Assembly: GCF_051014685.1 (NCBI RefSeq)
Contig: NC_135054.1
Location: 8,002,001-8,066,000 of the forward strand
DNA: 64,000 nt
Direction of reading: 5' to 3'
Source of the DNA: Ptiloglossa arizonensis
Taxonomy: Eukaryota > Arthropoda > Insecta > Hymenoptera > Colletidae
Both the position numbers and the translations under genes were made by a program. Below the pieces are notes generated by a model that was not told where the DNA came from, ran no database searches, and saw only the letters and a list, made by a program, of their open reading frames with translations. Shown one piece after another: positions 46,346 through 59,233 of this stretch (positions are counted from its first letter, which is position 1; every line of letters starts with the position of its first letter).

Positions 46346-47509
46346 CTGGAAAATAATGAAACACACGGCGATTGTAGTGGCCGAGCAGCAGGTGTGTCGC
46401 GATTTTCTATCTCTCTCATCCCCTTTTTCTTCGACGATAATTCAACCGGCTCGCCGCGTTCCCTTTAATTAAAGGGGACCACGGAGAGTCTTAATCACTT
46501 GGAAATTTTATCGATTCCCACGAGAAAGGAACTGTTTTCATTTCTGTTGGGAACGCTTAACAATCGCTTTCTCTTTCGCTATTCACGAGTATACTTGTCG
46601 AATAAATAACGAGCCTTGAACGAACTATTCTTACTTACGTTTAGAGTAGTTCTCGGAACGAACGTAATTATACAATCCGCAAATATGAAATTAAAATTGT
46701 ACACATTTGAATAAACTGTCTTCATTCTCGTTTAGAGTCGTCGTGAAATAAACGTAATTATATGACCTCTCTCTGCGCGCGCGTGTGTGTGTGTAGCTCG
46801 CTGGACGATATATATGTGAAATTAATATTATAATCATACATATTGGCGAGAAACCGTGACAGCAAAAATGATAAAGCACTGCAATACCTAAAAACGAGAA
46901 CATCAAGTATAAGCTCGCTTAAGATTGCAGAAAAAGCAATTGTTCTTGGTATTATTTACATACCCTTTAATATAAGACAGTTGAGATTAAGAAAGTAACG
47001 AAGTAGACAAGAGGGAGAAATAAAGAGAATTAATGGAAGAGAGACTTACAGTTTAAATATCTTAAATTAAAAGGCAAACATTCCAGGGACTGTTTGCACG
47101 TTGATTATCGAAGTAGTTTTCGATGATTAAAATTTTGAAATACGTAAGAAATTAAAAGCAACGTCACTTTATTAACGATCTCCGATATGTATGAAAGCTT
47201 GCAGATAGAACATTGATAAATACTAAACGTGTATTTTACTTTTGACCGATATTCGTACTCGAAAGATGAAACCTAACCTCAAAAACTCGGATGAAATACA
47301 TATCTATTTAAATTCCTCGATAATTAATGAAAATAGAACAAAATATACGCGAAAAAGAATTCTATCGAGCAACATGATCCAAATAATATTTACGTCAAAC
47401 CATAGATGGTGCCATTGTACCCATTCCGATTACATTTAATAATTATTTCTTAGGTAACAATTACCCCTAACTGAAAGTCGAACGATAAATTCTTCTTTGT
47501 TATTCCTGC
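46346..47509. other. 5'-side intron next to the exon
   Basis: The first 130 bases upstream of the acceptor are GC-richer and include the perfect palindrome at 46461-46476. After that the sequence is AT-rich, with a (GC)(GT) run at about 46770-46793, and no recognisable gene. Confidence 0.4.
46461..46476. promoter_or_regulatory. Perfect 16-bp palindrome CCCTTTAATTAAAGGG
   Basis: The 16 bases equal their own reverse complement, with a central TTTAATTAAA. This resembles a site for paired homeodomain factors. It lies 116 bases upstream (gene sense) of the coding exon's acceptor. Confidence 0.4.
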
Positions 47510-47602
47510 AGAATACATTTTTGGAAAATTGTTCCCATATAGAATATATTCTTGAAAAATTATTCCTATATAAAATATATTCTTAAAGAATTGTTCCCGT
47601 AC
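47510..47602. repeat. 31-bp tandem repeat, three units
   Basis: Three consecutive 31-base units start at 47510, 47541 and 47572, with the common pattern AGAATATATTCTTGAAAAAT followed by TGTTCCCATAT. Differences are few and the period is exact. Confidence 0.8.
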
Positions 47603-48154
47603 ATAATTACCCTATCGTTGCAAATGTTTCGCAGTGCCAAAATAAAAGTTTCGGCTTCCTTTTTAAACGAAAAATAGCTAATGAACCAGAGGCGTAACTA
47701 CAGATTACAGAAAACTTCATTAACTTTTTCTACTTGCCACGTACTGGTACAAGCTCGTGCTTGTAACGAAAACACCGAACAAAAAGGCGCACCACGCACG
47801 AGATCTCGCCAAAGGGTTCGGCGAATAAAAACGCTATTAAAAGTACTCCGGTTATCAATAAAGAACAATCATTTTCCGCGAAAGCTCCTCGTTAAAATCT
47901 ATGGGGCAGAAAAATTGGGACGGTTCTACGGAGAACACGGGAAAAGCGAGTGGGGACGTAACGGAGGGTGGATCGGTGGAAATTGGTGGTGTGTACTCTG
48001 TTCTCTCCGCCAGAGAATCCCTCATAAATACCAGAGTCGTACGGTTCGTAACTGGGTACAGCGACACGGGGCGAACAAGGACGAAAGATGGAAGAAAAAG
48101 TCGAACAAGAGTGGCAGAGTGGAAACGCGTTGTACTCCGAAAGGAACGAATTTA
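47603..48154. other. GC-richer stretch preceding the foldback element
   Basis: Two overlapping plus-strand frames (47681-48169, 162 residues; 47901-48305, 134 residues) run across this block. Both end inside the left arm of the neighbouring inverted-repeat element and neither resembles a known protein, so they are treated as chance. Confidence 0.35.
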
Positions 48155-48967
48155 TACAGGATGCGTTAAAAAACAAGGTCCAAGTTTCGAGGAGCTTGTG
48201 GTACTCACCGAAAGGAATAAAAAATGTCCAATCGATATAGGTACTACGATCGATCCTTTCGGCGTGAAACTAACTTTTCTTACTTACGAACAATCGGTAT
48301 CGTGAGTGAGTCTCTTCGGGGCAAATTGAATGTAAACAGAGGAACTTAAAAGTATCGGTTCAAGGTTGTCAACACGAGATTAATAATTTCGACAGAGATT
48401 ACTTTATAAACGCAAACATGATACGAATCTTTAGTATTCGTTTAATGTTTCGTGTAATGAGTTATATTCTCGAGTTGTTGATAATGTCTGTCTATCTCTT
48501 CTAACATGGAAGTGGCTAATGGGAACGTTTCTTTAACGTTTGTACGCAGAGAAGTATCCTAATCAGTGAATTGCGTCTCTTATATTATTTAAAAAGAAAA
48601 AAAATCGATTATCTACTGTGACTGGAAACATTTTTATCATCTATTTCTTTTCTTTCTTGCTTCGCTATAATTAGAATCTGTCTCTCGACGATAAATAATT
48701 ATTGTATCATCGATAAAGTGAGTAATCTTTGTTGATATTAGCGATCTCGTGTTGGCAACCTTGAGTCGATACTTCGTAACCAACTTTTCTGTTTACCTTC
48801 AATTTGTTGCGAAAAGATTCACTTCGGATATCGAATGTAAATAACAATAGTTAGTTTTACGGCGAAAAGATAGAACGTAGAAGTTATGTTGATTACACGT
48901 TCTTTATTCCTTTCGGTGACTACTATAAGTCCCCAGAAAGCTTAGACCTTTTTTTTACCACCTTGTA
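48155..48967. mobile_element. Long terminal-inverted-repeat element, 813 bp
   Basis: Left end TACAGGATGCGTTAAAAAAC, right end on the other strand TACAAGGTGGTAAAAAAAAG, each bordered by TA. The arms continue to match inward for about 260 bases (left to about 48415, right from about 48700), sharing blocks such as CACCGAAAGGAATAAA, AAACTAACT, CAAATTGAA.GTAAACAGA and CAAGGTTG.CAACACGAGAT. The spacer of about 290 bases has no transposase frame. This is a non-autonomous DNA element, TA-flanked, that can fold into a long hairpin. Its ends resemble those of the element at 25853-26322. Confidence 0.8.
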
Positions 48968-51124
48968 TAAAAGTTTTGAAGTTGTTTTACGACGAACTGC
49001 GAGTATGTTCGACCGAGGGAGAAGCTGACATTTCGGATTTTATTGTTAACGCGTAAGATGTCAGGGATAGATGAGTGGATATTGCGAGAGACAGGATTCA
49101 GAAGAGAATTTGGATACTTTTAATTTAAATTTAACGTGTATGTATGTATATTGGTTAGGGCGACTATTTAAAATAATTGATAAAAGAGAGAAAAAAAACA
49201 CAATAATCACATAAATACGTAAAAGTCATAAAAGTAACATAAAACATAAAACGTAATATAAAACGCGTGTTGTTACGATGCTTCTTCGACAAAAACTGAT
49301 CCTGAAAACGCACTTTCGTCTAAAATCTAAACAAAGGACTGTCATCGACCTCGACGAGAGGATGAAAAGGCTTCTCGTGTCATAACTACTTAAATAAATT
49401 AAAGTTTATTTCATAATCGTACATTTCTTACAAACGAAAGACCTCGAACTGAAAAACAGAAGTTTCGTTCGACCGAAAAGGAAAATCGGGAAATTTCACC
49501 GGCTTTGTTTGAAATTTCTCCAACCGAAAACTGCAGACTCGACTAAGTGTTTGCTCGAGTTTCGCAGAATCTTTCTGAACCCGAGTACATGTCAGTCAAA
49601 CACGCGACCGTGTCGTGAATAGACTAAAACATTCCAGAATGGAAACCGAACACGGTCCGTGAAAAGTTATGAAAACGTTGCAAATATAAGAAGAATATTT
49701 TTAGAGATCTCTGGACAAAGTACGGAGACACCGTTCTCGCGAATTTAAAGGAATCCGCTACAAATTCTGTTTGCACAGAAACGAGAAAGGAATCGTACGC
49801 AGTTACGATAACTTTGCAACGATATTCACGTTTCCGTAAAAAGTAGTAAAAAATACACTCGGTAGTCTCAACCCTTCACCTCGTTCGATATTCGAGAAAG
49901 TTTAATGGGCAGAAAATTATTCCGAGAACAACAGAACGCCTCGCAGAAACGAATTAGCGGAATTTTCTGTGAAAATATGTAATTTTACGAAGCACGGATA
50001 TTTCAGAATTCCCTTACGCGTCGTTAACAATATCGAATCGTTGAATATTGTCGAGTTTACCGCCAATATATAATTTTAATAATTGTAAATTATAATGATC
50101 ACGAATGTTGAGGTATTTACAAACAAAATATTTACAGCCTGAAAAAAATAAGGATGATAATGGTAGAATTCAGATAATTGTTATTAGATTAAAGTAATTA
50201 TGCAGTTAGAGTCGAGGATTGAAACAAATAATCTTGTACGTGCTGTTGAAAATTAAATACAACTAGGTCCTTTCTAAATCTATGTTTCTTGCACTTCGCT
50301 AATAGGAAATCGAAACTGCCATTAAATGTAAATAACAATCTTAACGCGTTAATAATGTTACATTTGTTCTCTAAAATTTACATCTTGAAAGAGATCACGA
50401 AATTCGTCGTTGAAATTTAGTAGTAATATTTGTTGCACAATTTTCCGAATAATAGAAACGAGTCGCCATTCGTGAGAAGTTGATCGAGATTTTCGAACAA
50501 GGGGACAAACGATACCCTATCTTGTCTCGGCCATTCGTAGTCGTGAAACTCTTTCTCGAAGGACTTTCCGCCAGAATGGAGAATAAAAAGGAACGAAAAG
50601 ACTGATCCGGTCTACCCATTACGTTCTCCTTGAAGAAAATCGTCTGTCCTTTCCATTCACCCCTGTCGAGACAAAAGCAGGGCATTAGACGAGCACCCGG
50701 CCCGAATACCAATGCGTTAAGTAACCGAAAAGCTTCGGTGTTAAGTCACACTCCGTACTTTAATCCATCCTGTTTTGTTCGAAGAATCGTATTAATTGTG
50801 AACGCACCGCGAATCACAACCTCGAACTTGTTAAAGCGTACAAAAGCTTTAAGCCTTTCCCTCTTCAACCAATTTATGCCATTGTTCGCGTTATTTTATT
50901 GTGGAAGGCAGTAAAATGTTTCCAAAGTACACTAAATAAGGAAAATCCTTTTATCTTCGAACGAAGAAAGTATACATTTCTATACCTTCGTCTCTCATAC
51001 TTTTGAACATCGAATAATATTAATGGTTTATAGATTTCATCGAATAAAAATTATTTCGTTTTTTCCGTCTGGATACGATTTTCAATTAATTTCAAACATC
51101 ACTTACAGCGGAGATTCTGCAAGT
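48968..51124. other. AT-rich non-coding stretch
   Basis: No gene is recognised. A GC-richer spot at 50470-50720 holds a 105-residue minus-strand frame of no known family. No repeat of note. Confidence 0.4.
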
Positions 51125-51206
51125 CGAAAATTAAAAAATATTTGTTCCTTCGATAAAATCGTTCTAGGGGGTGCAAAACACCCCCTCGAAGAAATTTTAA
51201 TTTTCA
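51125..51206. repeat. Palindrome with GC-rich AGGGGGTG hairpin core
   Basis: The core at 51166-51186 is an exact eight-base stem (AGGGGGTG against CACCCCCT) around a CAAAA loop, extended by TTC/GAA after one mismatch. Outer arms GAAAATTAAAA (about 51126-51136) and TTTTAATTTTC (about 51195-51205) also pair, so about 80 bases can fold. The core resembles the ACCCCT hairpin units at 22365-22480, suggesting a shared mobile origin. Confidence 0.55.
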
Positions 51207-52980
51207 ATCTATCGCGAATATCTGTGAATTTATAAAAAGTATAGAAAAAAAGTTTAATTCGAAACTTTACGAAGTAAAAACCACCGAATTTTTCTTGTTC
51301 GTACTGTTTGTTCTAAGGATGTTACGTAAAATAACATGCTTCGATTAAGAACATTAACGAACCACGAAATTGTTTTCCTTGAACTTTTCAATTTTCCTAT
51401 TCTGTTCTCGAATAATTGATCGATCTCTCGTCGACCCACGGTTCTTTAATAATTACATCCCCTAACCAAATTAACGGGTGTTTTAATTTCGTTATTCGTC
51501 GTATATCGCTAACCTGTTCAGTTTACAAATTACGTAAACATTTAGAAACGTTAATTGTGCCTCTCTCTCCTCCCGTGTAAAGTAGGTCAAACTCATTAGT
51601 TTTGTTTCAGAAATCACGCCCTACCGTGCAAAACACGTGGAAATTCAAACGACCTTGAGGCTTATTACGTCTATTGCAAACTCGAGCTTCGTCCTGTTAC
51701 CTGGTCCTTGTCCGAAACGCTTTGGTTGACGGGGAGGTTACCCTCGCCCCGTTGCGGTGTTAATTGTTATTCTCGGTCGTTCCCGGTAATTACACTCCGT
51801 TCCACGAGCAAAGGCCTCGCTCGCCTTCGAGTGTATAACACCTAGGGACCCCTGCCACGGTTGTATTGCAGTTTCCCACTGCGTCGAGATTCGAGACAAG
51901 AATTCCACGATATGAAATTAATTATCGATCATTTCCGACCTTTTTCTTCCCTTCGGAGATAATTTAATCCCACGGGGTTGGCTCTTCGCGTCCGAACATC
52001 AACTTTGTCGTTTACAACGATTCACAATCGATGTTCGCAAAATATCAATTTCTTTAAACAATATGTTAAAAAATGTTCATTTGTTTTTACTTTTTTTTAT
52101 ACAATTCAACGTTTCGAATCTTTGTAAATTTGCCAATATAAACTAGAGACCAGTATGGCAAAAATACGTATATTTGAAAATTTTGATTCGATCCTTTCGA
52201 TAGAAGTTACCATTGATACAATAAAATCAGTTACAATGCGAAACGTGAATTTTCGGAGCGTACGAGAACAATTGTGAAAACGCGTATTGTTAATTAGTCT
52301 TTGGCTGCCAAAAATTGTCGTTACAGGTAGAAACGATCCGCGTTATTGTTTCTGATTGAAAAGGTAGGGAAGACTTTCATAACCGCGTGATCGAAATTAC
52401 ACTGGGAAATACGACTGAAAACACTCTATTGTTAAATATTGCTTTCATTTTTTTGTTAAATATTTTCTATTTGTTTTATTTCTACAATTGTGCAAATTCA
52501 AAAAATGCTAACTTTATCGAGAGTGATGTATAATTATATGCTTCCATCAAAATATCAATTACATCGATTGAATTGACTTTCATTTTTCTACTGAAAATAT
52601 ATCACTATATCACAGGACCTACATCACCGAACGATACACGAACATTTCGATTCGTCCTAAAAATTCACATTCGAGTGAAGCAACGATTCCATCAACACGC
52701 TACTGCTCGATACCGATTTCAACCGGAAATTACAGTACTCGCACATCCCCTATCTGTATTACTTCTTGTCGCAGTCCGAGAAAAGAGAATTCCTATTCCA
52801 AAGGACAACACCGAAATCGTCCATTATCCGTTCCCCAAGACCATCGTTTCATCCGGAGAAATATTAATCGATGATACACGCGTAACCATTGGGGAAACAA
52901 AGAAACCATTAACCGCGTAGAATTTCACCGGAGAAATTCACGTTCGATTTGCATCGGTTGCAAATCGGTTTCGACGAAGA
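51207..52980. other. AT-rich stretch with a GC-rich spot at 51550-51850
   Basis: No exon or element is recognised. A 115-residue plus-strand frame at 52573-52920 has no family motif. Confidence 0.4.
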
Positions 52981-53500
52981 GGGATCGTTTGAGTAAAATC
53001 GTTGAAAACCCGATCCGGAAAGCTCGTGGCCCTGAATGGTGCGGGGGAAAGAAATGTTCAGTGACAGCCGGTCCCTCCTCGGAAATGAAGCGGAAGAGAG
53101 ACGCATGTAATCAAGCGGATGTCGACGCAAAATTTCAAGGAGGGTCCCCGATACCTGGAGGTTTCGCATGTGACGCGAGGGAAGCAGATTTCCAGAGTAT
53201 TAGCAACCCCTCCTGTAACCACCGACAGCTCCACGCATCTTTTATGACGAACGTGGTAGAGGATTTTGACTTTACACGAGGTTCGCCGCGTGAATGCTTC
53301 AGACTGGGGGTTCCGCGATCTTTCTTCTTTTCGCACTTCCTCCTCTGATTCCTTCTTTTCAACCACCGCATTCTGGTTTCCCCTTCTCGCGATTTCCCCG
53401 CGTGAAAACGCGTCTGGCTGCCGCGGTGGTCGGATTCCGTGATAATTGCACGAATCGTGGACTTAATGGCAGCAAATTGACTCCTTGATTCGAAATTATT
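52981..53500. other. CpG-rich block without a recognised gene
   Basis: Frames of 64-119 residues occur on both strands across the same bases, none recognised, none with convincing splice sites. Possible conserved non-coding or regulatory DNA. Confidence 0.35.
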
Positions 53501-55560
53501 CCGTGATTCGAAAAATCGATTTCGATACGCTCGACGTTTATACGTAAATTTAACCTTCGTCGCTGATGAAGCGATCGGTGGTAGGAAAAGTTTCTATGCT
53601 CAATTTTATAATTTATTTTACGATGTTTGTACTTGTACGTATACGTAGACATTAGATACGAAAATAATCTTACGGAATTGTTGAAAATAGTAGCAAAGTT
53701 CAGTTTATCGACTGCACTCGAGCGCAATAATTAGAAGATTAACATTCGGCTGTTTGTTCGCGAAAGTATTATATTAATTTTGAGGATATCTACCAGGCTG
53801 TAAATTCTGTAAAACAGAACGAGACGATTTATTATTTTTAACTATTTTTGTAATCTCTATCAAGCCTACCGGTCGTTTATTATTTTAAACGCAACGTTTT
53901 ATTTTCTTCTTCAGAAAATTATACTAGTTTGAAGAAAAATATTGAGAAACTGTATTAAAGCTTTCTGTGGGTACCAGAAACCCCCAGGAAAATAGTATTC
54001 GTTTAGAGTAGCGACAAGGGAATAAGAAAGACAAAGTATGACCGCCTAGTTGAAGATATTAAACATTTTCTTCACTAAGTGAACAAACGAAAGAACATAC
54101 AATTTCTACCATTACTAATATTCATTTCTGTAGATAATTCTCCATCAACCGAACGAAAGAAATAAACAGAAAGATATGAACCGTACTATAAACGATGTTT
54201 ATACGAAATTATAATGCAAACAATTGTACAGTGTACACAAGCTTATGAACCAACCTGATATGAGAAAATATTTTGGATATAATTTAATTTGTTCGAAATG
54301 AAAGTTATATTTGAATATCTGTTTGCATTTTGCAGAAAAACTGGATAATCGTACAACAAAGGAAAGCATTATTTTCCCTGTCGCTATTTACATAATCAAA
54401 CTATTATTCGCTATTATTCGGTTTAATTAGAAATCACCTGTATCAATAAACGATAATTGGAATATGAAATCAAATCGATTGTATTACAAATTTATGCATG
54501 ATCAACGTTGCTTACATTTATATGGTATTATTTATTACCAGGATCGATGAAATATTATTATTTTACGAGCAAATTAAGCAAATCCTACATTTCCAATTTT
54601 ATTTATCGGAAGAAAATATAAATCGAAAAAAGTTCGAAAGAATTATATCGTTCGAAAATGTGATTTTTTTCGCATTTAATTCGCGTTGAGAAGAATCAAA
54701 TCGTTGAAAGATTGATTCGTCTATGTCGTCGTTATAATTTCATTCTGCCCATTTTCAGATATCAGCCGATAATTGAAAATTAAGCTCCGCGACAAACTTT
54801 CGGCGAATAAAATTCTTCGATCTCCGTTCGAAATTCATTTCATTGAATGTAAATACGACGGCTGTACTTTAAACTTTGCTCTTTCCCCTCGAAAAGATCG
54901 ATCAAACCATTTACATAGAAATATCGCGCAAATTGTTTCCTCGATTCGAGACGCGACTTAATTCCTTCGTATTGACAATGCAGTGATTGCTAAAACGGTG
55001 TACATTTATTACACTTAATTTAATTTAATTGCTCGGCAGACTCCTCGTGCAAATACACTTAGGAAAATACGTTCCAGACCTAAGGAAAATTTCAACTATT
55101 GCTGTTCTCTTTCCGGAATCTGGAAATTACCAATTCAAAATTATTTAAATCTTGCTCGTAATTAAATTAATTACCGCCTTCTCGAGGTACACATTGTTTT
55201 CTAAAATATTTAGAAGCTAATACAACGTTCGTTAATGTTTGCATCAACCAACCTAATTCCTTAAATCGTCAATCGGTTGAAACGTTTTATTATAATTTTT
55301 GAAACGTTTTCTGAGTCACCTTCGGTACAAAGAAGTCACGTCGTACGTCCTAAACGTACTTGAAAATTAAATTTGAAATCTCTTAACTCTTTCGAGAGTT
55401 TCAAAAATAAATAAAATATAAAAACGTAACGCAATGAAATAAAAACGTGTCCCACACACTGTGATTCTAAACCAAAATTTCTCTAATATATTTAAAGATC
55501 CAGGAATCCATTCGCTCTAAAGCTGGTCGATAGATCGAGCCCAGTGAATTATGCTTCATA
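53501..55560. other. AT-rich non-coding stretch, nothing recognised
   Basis: Only short frames without motifs. The pair CTATTATTCG is repeated back to back near 54402-54421. No other repeat or RNA gene signature is seen. Confidence 0.4.
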
Positions 55561-56660
55561 ATTTAAAATCAATTATACCGATAACCGAGCTCTCGCTACC
55601 TCGGTAGTGAGCTCGGCTGTGCGAACAATCGCACGTTTATTCTCGCAAGGTCGGAAACCGCGCTTCGCGCTGAAATTCGCCAGACGAGAGCGAATACCTT
55701 GGTGATTAAAACGAGCGATTGCAAAGCCCCGGGTTGGTGAAATTAAAATTCCACATTCGCGAAATAAAAGGATATACGAAACACGGAAGGAAGAAGATTC
55801 ACCGCGAAATATGAAGAATCGGTTATCCGGCGGTATCGACGAGGATCAACACCCAACGTAATTGCAAAAGCGGGTCTGGAAAGGGTTCGAAGAACGCGGG
55901 GGGCGCAACCCGAACCTTTCTGATAGGGACGTCGCATTAAATCGTGCGCTCGATGGCAGGCTAATTAAGCATAGTCCCATAGCGTGTAATGCGTTCGCTC
56001 CAACTCCGGGCAAATTAACTCGAATTCTCGATGGCTTAACAAAAACCCTCCGCCCATTCTCATCGCTACCCTCCGTCTGTCCGTGAACACCGTAACGAGG
56101 TGTGGGTATGAAAAACGAAGCTCCGTCACCATAAAGATGAGGGGGTAAACACGGCGGGTTGGCTCTGAAAGGATGCAACTGAATCGGATTCGTCGTCGAC
56201 TAATTCGTTTCAAAAACCGGAGGCGACAGAGCCAGTCAATTAGTGTTTTCCTCTCGCTCTTCCGACGAGCGACGCGAGAGGAAGCCGCTCACACCACCGC
56301 TTCAGCTTCCTGGGGTAGACCGCCTCGGAAATACGGGCTTTTCCATCGAAGCTGTTTAAGAACGGCGGCGACGACTATGGCGATTTCTTGCTCGAGATCC
56401 GAGGTGAGAAATTGCGAACACCGTGGAAACTGCGAGAACGAAGGTGTTTTTATTATCGGCCGATCTATTCGGTCGGAAACGAAATCAAATTTTACCTCGC
56501 GACGATATTCGACGCGAACAATACGCCAGCCACGTGGAAAATATTTGAACCTACCTATGTAAATTTTTCCTTCGAGGGAATGAAACGCGTTCTTCGTGGA
56601 AATGAGTTTACTGACTGTTTTCAGAGACCATTGTATCTAGGGTGTAGAATTTGGTACCGT
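55561..56660. other. GC-rich block with a possible plus-strand start exon
   Basis: At 56378-56404 the plus strand reads ACTATGGCG, a reasonable start context, followed by seven more codons and a GAG|GTGAGA donor near 56404. A short first coding exon (M-A-I-S-C-S-R-S-E) is possible but unproven. Overlapping frames up to 129 residues are unrecognised. The block may be a promoter island. Confidence 0.2.
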
Positions 56661-57779
56661 ATGTAGCGCTCTTACGAAGGTTAATCGATAAGACGAATTT
56701 GAGAGTAAAATTGATCGAAAACAAGTTTTGCTTTCGATCGGTTTAACACGGAAATTTTTTAAGTTGTAAGTATAGTAACTTTGGGTAATCCATGGTGTTT
56801 TGAAAACGGTTGCTTTGTGATTACCATTTACTGTAATCGAATTAGAGGACGTTTCTGACGAGTGTAGTTTTTCTGACCCTGGAATTAATTTAGGAAATTA
56901 CAAGCAATATACGTTCGTCAGATCTTCGAATTTTTGGATTAACATATTCTTGCGAAAATACTACTAACGTAAAAATATTTTTGGTAAATTTACCAGTTCT
57001 TTGAACTTTGTAGTGTCTGCCTATTGACAGTACTCTTGTACATATCTATTTAGATTACCAATAGGTTTTCGTTTTGTTAATAAATTATTGGCGATACTAT
57101 GCATGAAATAAGATTTCAATCGAGATGCAATAATCTTTGAATTAATATCAAGAAGTACAATACAATTACGGCAAACTATATGAAAATTGATCAGATATAT
57201 AGATAAGAATATTTTATAATCAACAGAAAGTAAAAAGAATTAATAATTACGATCACTGCGCTCAATTTTTCATAACCAAGCAATGTAGACTACTAGCTTG
57301 CATTGAGAAATAAAAAATAGTGATGATTTCCTTTTATTCTATCGAGCAAAGGTATTTCATATAACCGGGGATTGGTGAAGATCGGTAAAAGTATTGTTTA
57401 TACTCGTATAAATTTCAATCATTTCTATTATTTCACACTGCTTCACTATCTAGAGGAAAATAGTGTATATACGCATATACAATGTAATACACGAAAAAAA
57501 TTTTTTTTAAATATTACAATTTTTCCACCCCGTTGGAAAAAATCTCGTAAAATGTCGTTTCTAGATCTCGTCCAACGTACCGAGTACATTCGTAATGAAA
57601 TTTTTTTACACGAAACGCATCAACCAACACCATTTTTTTACACAAACACGTCAACTAACATTCTGTGTTCACACAGAAACACTTCTGAAATATTTTTCGA
57701 ACGATTCGCGATCCCATTCGAAACAATATCCCCTCCCTTCTTGTTTCGCGATCGAATCGTGGACGTTCTACTACGATGA
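56661..57779. other. AT-rich non-coding stretch
   Basis: A 135-residue plus-strand frame (57372-57779) is rich in F, I, N and T and matches no family known to me. Nothing else is evident. Confidence 0.4.
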
Positions 57780-58980
57780 AACTTCAATCAACCGCGAAAC
57801 ACAATGTCCGGAAAACTCTGATGGAAAAACCACCACAGCAAGGCGTTAATTCGGTACAAAGCGCGAGCCGCGTCGAATCGCGCTCGAGGACGAGAACGAG
57901 CATTCGTACGAACGTCTTTCGCGAGCGTTCCAATTCACAGTTGAACTCGACTGTCTATCAACAGCCTAGCAGGATGCTCCAAAACGAGGGTCCAAGGGAG
58001 TTGAAGTAGAACCTGGCGAGATGAAAAAAAGAAACGGAGAAAAAAATAGAAAGAGGTCTCGCTCGCGGGATACTAGCCGCGGGCTTCTCTTTCGCGCGTA
58101 GAAGTCGGGTGATAAGTGTTCATTGGTGAGCTGAAAAGGAAAGAAGAAGAAAAAGAAAACAAAACGAAAGACGAGCAAAGGGAACACGAAACGAAGGAAG
58201 ATGCGCGCCCGCGGGTCGCGGCTCGGAGAGAGAAAGACGGCGGCATTTTTTAAAATTAAATTTCTCGCGCCGTCGGAGAGACGGAAGGTTGGTCTCGCGC
58301 GGCTCGACCTGGAGCAATAAATAAAAGACACACACACACTGCCTCCCACCCCAGACCCCTCCCCCTTACCGACAACAGGCCCTCGCGCAACGAGAACACC
58401 CGAGTCGAGGTTGAAGTATAGAAGGTCGGGGCGCGGGCGAGTTCGCGTTCAAGAGTACCATAATTTACGCTCTACTCGTTTCCTCCTCGTGTATACCTAA
58501 CGTGTACGAATGAAGCATAAATTCAGCCGCGCCTTCCCTCCTTTCTGTCTCTTTTTCCTTTTCTCCTTCCACCCTGAACAGGAAACTTAACGTTTAGTAG
58601 CGCGAAAAGCCGTGGACGAGGAGAGAGTGGGAATGAAAGGGAGAGACAAAGGTAGGGGGTTGGGGGGAGGGGAAGAGGCAATGGGTGGCACGGTGGAATG
58701 GAAAGGGTGAACAGAAGAAGGAAATGGAGGAAACGTAACTGCCCTTCGTCGCTTCGTAGACGCGTTTTGTTTCTTCGCGGACTGCGACGAGCGCAAGCAC
58801 CGGAGATAGATACGCTCACCCTTGTTAAATTTAATCTGGACGGTGCTTCGCGTAACTGACACCCTGACATTCGGAAAAATGAAACTAGCGCACAGTTCTC
58901 CAGTCCTTTTCGGTACGTTTTAAATTCTACACTTGTTTCAGAGATACGATATTTCGATCCATCAGGAGGCGAATAATTGT
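57780..58980. other. CpG-rich island with purine tracts and a G-quadruplex motif
   Basis: Plus-strand purine tracts run at about 58019-58055, 58135-58200 and 58617-58735. G runs of 5, 6 and 4 at 58655-58659, 58662-58667 and 58669-58672, with further GG and GGG nearby, could form a G-quadruplex. A short (CA)n run is at about 58328-58341. The pyrimidine-rich minus-strand frames of up to 159 residues are compositional. The island could hold a promoter, but no start site can be assigned. Confidence 0.35.
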
Positions 58981-59233
58981 TTTCGACGCGTTCCATATTC
59001 ACTCGCTTGAATTCTTGTGCGAAAGCTGGAAATATTTAATACTTCAATACTGAGCGTAATATTGTATTTCTCGCGCGAGAAGATTGCGTTCGGAGTTACA
59101 AAGAGTCCATCTTGTTCAGGTACGGAACTATGCATATGCTATTGGGAAACGAGAAGACGAAACGAGGAGAGTCGGCTACTTGTTCCATCCATTCTCCCCA
59201 CGTTTCAGGTTCTTGGCAATTAGACTGCATAAC

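Noticed and set aside
47681..48305. Overlapping plus-strand frames of 162 and 134 residues
   Set aside because: Both run into the left arm of the inverted-repeat element at 48155-48967, are in different frames and match no family; no splice signals.
52573..52920. 115-residue plus-strand frame
   Set aside because: No recognisable motif, start, or splice context; length is within chance for this composition.
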